Below are positions 1 through 5,275 of a DNA stretch of 8,177 nt, one piece after another; the first letter of the stretch is position 1; each line of letters begins with the position of its first letter. The translations under genes and the position numbers were made by a program. The notes under the pieces were generated by a model, which made no database searches, was not told the DNA's origin, and was given only the letters and a program-made list of their open reading frames with translations. This DNA is from Alphaproteobacteria bacterium (GTDB taxonomy: Bacteria > Pseudomonadota > Alphaproteobacteria > ATCC43930 > CGMCC-115725). Location of the stretch: contig JAFAHP010000200.1 in the NCBI GenBank assembly GCA_019237175.1, positions 1-8,177 of the forward strand, in the 5' to 3' direction.

Positions 1-4
1 AATG

Positions 5-60
5 GCGGTGTCATACCGCTGTTAGCCGGCGATACAGTCGCCGGTCGAGCTTTAGTCGAC
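5..60 (-). terminator. Inverted repeats downstream of the efflux operon (possible transcript end)
   Basis: The 97 bases after the channel-gene stop hold three short perfect inverted repeats: GTCGA/TCGAC (44-48/56-60, 7-base loop), CCGGCGA/TCGCCGG (26-32/38-44, 5-base loop) and GCGGT/ACCGC (5-9/15-19, 5-base loop). On the minus strand none is followed by a T-run inside the window; the last is followed only by CATT before the window ends. They could be a terminator whose U-tract lies outside, or simply 3'-end structures. No gene is visible in this stretch. Confidence 0.3.
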
Positions 61-97
61 ATCAACTTTAGAGCGGCTATAAAGGAGATATCGCCGT

Positions 98-1645
98 TCA
101 ATGCCCCTGACCTTGCACCGGAACGATCGGCGGCAGGGGGTTGAAATTCAACGGAGCGGCTTCTTCGATCTCGCCGCGGCTGGGCAAATCGGAAGCATTC
201 CACCCGCCGCCCAGCGCCTGAATCAGGCTGGCGCTGGCGATGAGTCGGTTCTGGCGGATCGTCAAAGCCGTCTCGGAATTGGCGAGTTCGGTCTCCTCGG
301 CGACGATCACACTGGTAAAGGCGACAGTACCCGCCAGATATTGATTATTGAATACACGTACCGCCTCGCGCGCCGCTGCCACCGCGGCATCCTGAACTTT
401 CGCTTCCTCGGCATAAATCCGCAATGCCACCAGTTCGTCTTCGACCTGTTGGAATGCGGTCAGCACGGTTTGCCGGTAGTTCGCCAAATCCTCATCGAAC
501 ACCGCGATCGCCGCCTCCACCTGGGCATGGCGCAACCCGCCCTCGAACACGGTTTCGGCGAAGCTGCCGGCGAGCGACCAGAATTCGCCCTTCTTGCCGA
601 CGAGACCGAGGAGTGTTGAGGCGGCTGTGCCGGCGTCGGCGGACAGCGTGATCGTCGGATAAAATGCCGCGACCTGGACCCCGATAGTGGCGTTGGCAGC
701 AGCCATCGTGCGCTCGGCGGCGGCGATGTCGGGGCGGCGTTCGAGCAACGCCGATGGCAGCCCGGATGGTATGACGGGGATCTGAATTTCGTAATCGGCC
801 GGCGCGATCGTCAGATCGGCCGGCGGGACCCCGATCAGCACGGCAATTGCATGCTCAAAGGTCGCGCGCGTGACCCCGGTCGCAATCGCGGACGCCTGGG
901 TGGAATTCCACAGGGCCTCGGCCTGCGACACATCCGACTGCGCGGCGGTTCCGGCCGCGTATTGGTTGCGGGTGATGCGCAGCGATTCGGCATAATCCTT
1001 GGACAAGCGGTCGAGCAGCCGTTTCAGTTCGTCGGCAATGCGCAATTGCAGATAGTCGCCGGCCAAGGTGCCTTGCGCCGACAGCCTGGCGCTGGCGAGA
1101 TCGGCGGCGTTCGCCTGGGCGTTGGCGACATTGGCTTCGACCTCGCGGCGGACCTGGCCCCAGAGATCGGGAGTCCAGCTGGCCGCGACCTGATCGGTGA
1201 AAAAGCTTGAAAGCCTGCCCTTTGTGGTGCCGACAAACGCCGCCGAACCGGTGCCGGTTGAGGCGCTGCCGTTGCTGCGCGAGCGCTGTGCCTGAAAGCT
1301 CGCTGTCCCGGTCGGGAAAAAGCCGGAGCGAGCCTCGGCGACGATTTCCTCCGACTGGCGCAGCGCAGCCGTCGCGGCTTTGAGATTCTGGTTGGAAATG
1401 TCGATCCGCCGCTCAAGGGCATCGAGCACGGGGTCGTTGTAGATCGACCACCACGCGCCGCGATTGAACATGTCGCCGGGCTGGCTGACTTTCCACCCAG
1501 GCAGCGCCAACGCCTCTTTGTATTGCGCCGGGACCGCCGCGCTCGGGCGGCGGTAGTCGGGGCCGACCGTGCACGCCGAAAGCAGCGCAGCCGCGGCCAT
1601 GGCACCGGCCCCCGCCCGCCGCCATCTCCCCTTTCTGTCCGTCAT
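98..1645 (-). CDS. NodT-family outer-membrane efflux lipoprotein (OprM/OpmB-like channel)
   Basis: A 515-residue protein expected to form the trimeric outer-membrane channel and periplasmic tunnel through which the adjacent RND pump expels substrate. A basic N-terminus and short hydrophobic stretch lead to a lipobox, Leu22-Ser-Ala-Cys25, followed by VGPDYRRP, the usual opening of NodT/OprM lipoproteins; Thr at +2 fits outer-membrane sorting. Two outer-membrane efflux protein (OEP) repeats follow, at roughly residues 70-275 and 295-480. The second begins with LLERRPDI (300-307) and the conserved AANATIG...FYPTITLSA segment. LIQALGGGWN (474-483) is the typical end, followed by a ~30-residue proline-containing tail. 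The reading frame is open back to 1918, but the ATG at 1645 is chosen because it places the lipobox correctly and overlaps the mdtC stop. Length is close to the usual 470-510. Family is secure; the substrate cannot be read from sequence. Confidence 0.95.
   Translation of the reverse strand: MTDRKGRWRRAGAGAMAAAALLSACTVGPDYRRPSAAVPAQYKEALALPGWKVSQPGDMFNRGAWWSIYNDPVLDALERRIDISNQNLKAATAALRQSEEIVAEARSGFFPTGTASFQAQRSRSNGSASTGTGSAAFVGTTKGRLSSFFTDQVAASWTPDLWGQVRREVEANVANAQANAADLASARLSAQGTLAGDYLQLRIADELKRLLDRLSKDYAESLRITRNQYAAGTAAQSDVSQAEALWNSTQASAIATGVTRATFEHAIAVLIGVPPADLTIAPADYEIQIPVIPSGLPSALLERRPDIAAAERTMAAANATIGVQVAAFYPTITLSADAGTAASTLLGLVGKKGEFWSLAGSFAETVFEGGLRHAQVEAAIAVFDEDLANYRQTVLTAFQQVEDELVALRIYAEEAKVQDAAVAAAREAVRVFNNQYLAGTVAFTSVIVAEETELANSETALTIRQNRLIASASLIQALGGGWNASDLPSRGEIEEAAPLNFNPLPPIVPVQGQGH
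1642..1645 (-). promoter_or_regulatory. ATGA stop-start overlap coupling mdtC to the channel gene
   Basis: Read on the minus strand, the TGA stop of the mdtC-type gene (1644-1642) shares bases with the ATG of the outer-membrane channel gene (1645-1643). The only purine-rich stretch upstream is GGGGGA, directly next to the ATG and so too close for an ideal ribosome binding site. Translation of the channel gene is therefore probably coupled to that of mdtC by ribosome reinitiation. The overlap is visible directly; coupling is inferred. Confidence 0.85.
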
Positions 1646-4600
1646 TCCCCCGGTTCGGGAACCTGCCCTGCCGCAAGCCGCGGACCGCTGACGCGGCGCC
1701 AGCGGCGCTGCGCCCACAAGCGGAAGCGGTCGAGATAGAGGTAAATCACCGGGGTAGTGTAGAGGGTCAGGACCTGGCTGACCATCAACCCGCCGACGAT
1801 CGAAATGCCGAGCGGCCGGCGCAACTCGGCACCCTCGCCAAAGCCGATGGCCAGCGGAACAGCGCCCAACATCGCTGCCATTGTCGTCATCATAATTGGG
1901 CGGAAGCGCTTCAGGCACGCCTGGTAGATCGCCTCGCGGGAACTGAGCCCCTGGCTGCGCTCGGCCGCGAGGGCAAAATCGATCATCATGATCGCGTTCT
2001 TTTTGACGATCCCGATCAGGAGGATCACTCCGATCAGCGCGATGATGCTGAACTCGGTGTCGGTCACGATCAGCGCCAATATCGCGCCGACTCCGGCCGA
2101 AGGCAGCGTCGACAGAATCGTAATCGGGTGCACATAGCTCTCATAGAGCACGCCGAGCACGATGTAGACGGCAAGCAACGCCGCCGCGATCAAGATTGGC
2201 TCGTTGGCCAAAGATTGCTCGAAGACCGCAGCGGTTCCCTGGAAGCTGCCGCGGACGGTGGCCGGCATGCCGAGACGGCTGACGGCAGCGTCGATCGCCT
2301 GTTGCGCCTGGCCCAGTGACACGCCGGGGGCGAGATTGAACGAGATCGTCGAGGCGACGAACAGACTCTGGTGATTGACGGCAAGCGGCGTTTTGCCGGG
2401 CCCGAAATGGCCGAACGCGGAAAGCGGCACCATCGTCTCGGCAGCGGTGGTGACCGCCGCACCGGTCGAGGTCGAGCCGTGCCCGGTATTGGCGAGCGCA
2501 TTGTTTGCCTGGTTGCGCTCGCTGTCGCTGGCAATTGAGCTGGCACTCGCGATGGCTGCGGTGCCGACCGCCGTATTGTTGGTGGTGGCGCCGGCCGCAA
2601 AGTTGGTTATCTTGGTGGCGGCGTTGTCGGCCGCCTCGATCGTCGCATTGTTGGCGACGGCGGTCGCCGCGTTATTGACCGCGCTGCTGGCGGCATTGTT
2701 GATCGTCGACCCCGCCCTAACGGTTCCGGCAAGCGCGTTGGTCGATTTTGTGCCGCTGACCGTGCCGCCGCTGGTGCTGACATAAATGTCGTGCAGAATC
2801 TCGGGATTTTGCCAATACTGCGGAGCCACCTCCATCACCACATGATACTGGTTCTGCGCGGCGTAGATGACCGAGACCTGGCGCTGACCGAAGGCATCAT
2901 AGAGGGTGTTGTCGATTTCGCTGACGTTAAGCCCGAGGCGCGCCGCCGTGTTGCGATCGATGACAAGATCACTCTCCAGCCCATTTTGCTGCTGATCGAG
3001 GTTGACGTCGGTTATCAAATGTATTTTTTGCAGTGCCGCCTCGACCTTTGGAGCCCATTCATAAATCCCTTTGGTATCGTCGCCCTGCAATGTGTATTGG
3101 TATTGTGCGTTGCTCTGCCGGCCGCCGACCCAAATATCCTGCACCGCCTGCAGAAACAGCCGAGCGCCGGCGACCTGATTGAGCTTGGGACGCAGCCTGC
3201 CGATCACCTGCATAACCGAGACTTTGCGCTCGGACAGCGGTTTTAGAACGACGAAGACAAAACCTCCATTGGTCTGAAAGCCGCCGGTGAAGCCGACGAC
3301 ACTTTCGACCGCCGGGTCGCGGCGGATGATGTTCACGAACTGACGCAGCTTTTTTTCCATCAGCTGGAACGAGATGCTCTGATCGGCCTGGATGCCGCCG
3401 ATCATCCTCCCAGTGTCCTGCTGCGGGAAAAAGCCCTTGGGTACAACCGTAAACAGATAACCGGCGAGGCCGATTGTCGCCGCCAGGCTGAGCATGACGA
3501 GCGCCGGCTGGCGCAATGCGTAGCGAAGCGAGCGGTCATAGCAGCCCAGCACCGCGTCGAATGCGCGTTCGCCGTTTCGATAAAGCCGCCCATGGCGGCG
3601 TCTTCGATCGTTTGCCAGCAGGTGGCCGCACATCATCGGCGTCGTCGTCAGCGAGACGATCAAAGAGATCAGGATCGCCACCGACAAGGTCATCGCGAAC
3701 TCGCGGAACAGCCGTCCGACGATGCCGCCCATCAGCAGGATCGGTGCAAACACAGCGATCAGTGACAGGCTCATCGAAACGACCGTGAAGCTGACCTCGC
3801 GGGCGCCCAACAGCGCGGCTTCCATCCGCGTCATGCCGGCCTCGATGTGCCGGGTTACGTTTTCAAGCACAACGATCGCATCGTCGACGACAAACCCGGT
3901 CGAGACCGTCAATGCCATCAACGACAGATTGTCGAGGCTGTAGCCCAGAAGCCACATCGCGCCAAAGGTGCCGATCAGCGAAACCGGTACGGCGACGCTC
4001 GGGATCAATGTCGCCCGCAGATTGCGCAGAAACAGAAAGACAACGAGGATGACGAGTCCGATCGCGATCAAGAGCGCCCGTTCGACGTCGTGCAGCGAGG
4101 CGCGGATCGTCGTCGTCCGATCCATCATCAGCTCGACATTGATTGCGCGCGGGATCGAGGCCTGCAATTGCGGCAGGATCGCCTTGATGCGCTCGACGGT
4201 GTCGATGATGTTGGCGCCTGGCTGACGGTACAAAATGACCAGGACGGCGGGCTTGCCGTTGGCGAGGCCCTGATTGCGCACATTCTCGACTGAATCGAGC
4301 ACCTCACCTACATTGGTCAAACGCACCGGGTTGCCGTTGCGGTAGGCTATGATGAGCGGCTTGTAGTCTGCCGCGTGACTGGCCTGGTCGTTGGTGTAGA
4401 TCTGAAAACGGCGGTCGCCGTCTTCGAGTGCGCCCTTGGGGGCGTGGGCGTTGGCCGAGGCGAGGGCGGCGCGCACGTCTTCGAGCCCAATCCCGTATTT
4501 GAACAGCGCCTGCGGGGTCAGTTCAACCCGCACCGCCGGCAGCGAACTGCCGCTGATCGCGACCTGGCCGATGCCGTCGAGCTGCGACAAAGCCTGTTGC

Positions 4601-5085
4601 ATAATCGTCGAAGCGGCGTCGTAGATTTGACCCCGGGTCAAGGTGTCCGAGGTCATTGTCAGGATGGCGATCGGCGCGTCGGCCGGATTGACCTTGCGGT
4701 AGGTCGGATTTTGACGCAGGCTAGTGGGCAGGTCGACGCGAGCCGCCTGGATTGCCGCTTCGACGTCGCGCGCCGCGCCGTCGATATTACGATCGAGATT
4801 GAACTGCAGTGTGACGCGGCTGTTTCCGACCGTACTTTGTGAGGTCATCTCGCTGACATCGGCGATAACACCGAGATGGCGTTCGAGCGGCGTGGCCACC
4901 GTCGTCGCCATCGTCTCCGGGCTGGCGCCCGGCATCGTCGCGCTGACCACAATCGTCGGGAAATCGACCTGCGGCAGCGGCGCTACCGGCAATTTGAAAT
5001 AGGCGAACAAGCCGGCGAGCGCCAAGCCGATCGTCAACAGGGTGGTTGCGACGGGCCGGCGAATGAAAACTGCCGAAAAATTCAC
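1642..5085 (-). CDS. mdtC: MdtC-type RND multidrug efflux pump subunit with large low-complexity insert
   Basis: Inner-membrane proton/drug antiporter subunit of 1147 residues; E. coli MdtC has about 1025. It opens NFSAVFIRRPVATTLLTIG, the standard MdtC start, with TM1 at about 12-30. Periplasmic porter/funnel loops lie between TM1-TM2 (31-332) and TM7-TM8 (547-962); TM2-7 span about 333-546 and TM8-12 about 963-1118. Proton-relay residues are present: Asp401-Asp402 in GFVVDDAIV, Lys1029 in GIVKKNAIM and Arg1062 in RFRPIMMTT. VAPLPQVDFP, IGGIQADQSISFQ and VGGRQSNAQYQYTL are MdtC-specific, separating it from the MdtB-type neighbour. The start is GTG at 5085, with GAGG eight bases upstream; an in-frame ATG at 5157 would add 24 residues from the intergenic repeat. 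The extra length is one insert at about residues 774-884. In E. coli studies MdtC is the subunit linked to drug binding in an MdtB2C trimer (recalled). Confidence 0.95.
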   Translation of the reverse strand: MNFSAVFIRRPVATTLLTIGLALAGLFAYFKLPVAPLPQVDFPTIVVSATMPGASPETMATTVATPLERHLGVIADVSEMTSQSTVGNSRVTLQFNLDRNIDGAARDVEAAIQAARVDLPTSLRQNPTYRKVNPADAPIAILTMTSDTLTRGQIYDAASTIMQQALSQLDGIGQVAISGSSLPAVRVELTPQALFKYGIGLEDVRAALASANAHAPKGALEDGDRRFQIYTNDQASHAADYKPLIIAYRNGNPVRLTNVGEVLDSVENVRNQGLANGKPAVLVILYRQPGANIIDTVERIKAILPQLQASIPRAINVELMMDRTTTIRASLHDVERALLIAIGLVILVVFLFLRNLRATLIPSVAVPVSLIGTFGAMWLLGYSLDNLSLMALTVSTGFVVDDAIVVLENVTRHIEAGMTRMEAALLGAREVSFTVVSMSLSLIAVFAPILLMGGIVGRLFREFAMTLSVAILISLIVSLTTTPMMCGHLLANDRRRRHGRLYRNGERAFDAVLGCYDRSLRYALRQPALVMLSLAATIGLAGYLFTVVPKGFFPQQDTGRMIGGIQADQSISFQLMEKKLRQFVNIIRRDPAVESVVGFTGGFQTNGGFVFVVLKPLSERKVSVMQVIGRLRPKLNQVAGARLFLQAVQDIWVGGRQSNAQYQYTLQGDDTKGIYEWAPKVEAALQKIHLITDVNLDQQQNGLESDLVIDRNTAARLGLNVSEIDNTLYDAFGQRQVSVIYAAQNQYHVVMEVAPQYWQNPEILHDIYVSTSGGTVSGTKSTNALAGTVRAGSTINNAASSAVNNAATAVANNATIEAADNAATKITNFAAGATTNNTAVGTAAIASASSIASDSERNQANNALANTGHGSTSTGAAVTTAAETMVPLSAFGHFGPGKTPLAVNHQSLFVASTISFNLAPGVSLGQAQQAIDAAVSRLGMPATVRGSFQGTAAVFEQSLANEPILIAAALLAVYIVLGVLYESYVHPITILSTLPSAGVGAILALIVTDTEFSIIALIGVILLIGIVKKNAIMMIDFALAAERSQGLSSREAIYQACLKRFRPIMMTTMAAMLGAVPLAIGFGEGAELRRPLGISIVGGLMVSQVLTLYTTPVIYLYLDRFRLWAQRRWRRVSGPRLAAGQVPEPGE
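2434..2766 (-). other. ~110-residue Ala/Asn/Thr/Ser-rich insert in the MdtC funnel-domain loop
   Basis: E. coli MdtC (from memory) passes from KMFVINNEGKA straight to IPLSYF, whereas this protein passes from HDIYVSTSGG (residues 765-774) to MVPLSAFGHF (885-894) only after about 110 extra residues. The insert is Gly/Ser/Thr-rich at both ends (SGGTVSGTKSTN; GHGSTSTGAAVTT) and Ala/Asn-rich in the middle. It has few charges, one aromatic residue (Phe829), and no hydrophobic run long enough to span a membrane. The reading frame is intact and conserved sequence resumes immediately, so it is an in-frame expansion rather than a frameshift. By alignment with AcrB it falls in the docking-subdomain hairpin close to TolC. 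The MdtB-type neighbour has only a short turn here (STAVNGQVPLSAI). Confidence 0.85.
2560..2703 (-). repeat. Six degenerate 24-bp units encoding an octapeptide repeat (x-N-N-A-A-T-x-x)
   Basis: Inside the MdtC insert, residues 795-842 fall into six consecutive 8-residue blocks: INNAASSA, VNNAATAV, ANNATIEA, ADNAATKI, TNFAAGAT and TNNTAVGT. An Asn (once Asp) sits at position 2 of every block (796, 804, 812, 820, 828, 836), usually followed by a second Asn and then small residues. The DNA keeps the period: on the plus strand, the related words GCATTGTTG, GCGTTATTG and GCATTGTTG recur at 24-bp spacing across about 2645-2703. Units have diverged, so this is an old or selected repeat rather than a recent slippage tract. 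Confidence 0.75.
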
Positions 5086-5093
5086 AAGAAGAA

Positions 5094-5097
5094 CCTC
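5094..5097 (-). promoter_or_regulatory. Ribosome binding site that decides the GTG start of mdtC
   Basis: On the minus strand GAGG lies eight bases upstream of the GTG at 5085-5083. Protein similarity to MdtC begins at exactly that codon, whereas the 24 codons back to the ATG at 5157 run through repeat sequence and resemble no RND N-terminus. Confidence 0.75.
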
Positions 5098-5110
5098 GAA
5101 CCGCGTCGAT

Positions 5111-5239
5111 CCCCCCTCATCCAGCTCCGGGTAAGCCCCCGGACGGCCGCCCGCCAAGGGCGGGCCTTCCGGGGGTTTGCCTCGCCAACCCTTCTCAACC
5201 CTCTCCCCCCAGCGGGGGAAGAGGGAAGGGTGAGGGGGG
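5111..5239. repeat. Palindromic intergenic repeat with nested stem-loops between mdtB and mdtC
   Basis: A 129-bp element is bounded by a perfect 9-bp inverted repeat, CCCCCCTCA (5111-5119) and TGAGGGGGG (5231-5239). Inside are two further hairpins. The first pairs CCCCCGGA (5136-5143) with TCCGGGGG (5168-5175), plus an inner stem GCCCGCC/GGCGGGC (5149-5155/5159-5165) with a 3-base loop. The second pairs CCCTCTCCCCCC (5199-5210) with GGGGGAAGAGGG (5214-5225), imperfectly. Spurious translation gives PLTLPSSPAGGRG on the minus strand, a peptide type I recall from dispersed CCCTCTCCCC...GGGGAGAGGG repeats in GC-rich proteobacterial genomes. It is probably one copy of such a family, which cannot be confirmed from one window. 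It carries no transposase and no visible target-site duplication. Confidence 0.7.
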
Positions 5240-5274
5240 CGGCGTTCTCCCCGTTGTGTGTGGCTGAACGCCGC
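5239..5274 (-). other. Hairpin immediately downstream of the mdtB stop codon
   Basis: A perfect 9-bp inverted repeat, GCGGCGTTC (5239-5247) and GAACGCCGC (5266-5274), encloses an 18-base loop and begins one base after the mdtB TAA (minus strand). No T-run follows on the minus strand (the next bases are CCCCCTCACCC), so it is not a convincing intrinsic terminator. It could protect the mdtB 3' end from nucleases or reduce read-through into mdtC. The structure is visible; the role is inferred. Confidence 0.55.
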
Positions 5275-5275
5275 A

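Noticed and set aside
101..619. Plus-strand open frame of 172 codons preceded by AAAGGAGAT at 81-89
   Set aside because: The Shine-Dalgarno-like word is real, but it is about 13 bases from the ATG, which is too far, and the frame is antisense to the OEP domain of the channel gene with no recognisable protein signal.
1646..1918. Upstream extension of the channel-gene reading frame (91 further codons to 1918)
   Set aside because: The extension overlaps the conserved TM11-TM12 region of mdtC in another frame and would bury the lipoprotein signal peptide; the ATG at 1645 fits the family.
5111..5239. CRISPR array, insertion sequence or riboswitch in the intergenic gap
   Set aside because: There are no regularly spaced direct repeats, no transposase frame and no recognisable aptamer pattern; only inverted repeats are visible.
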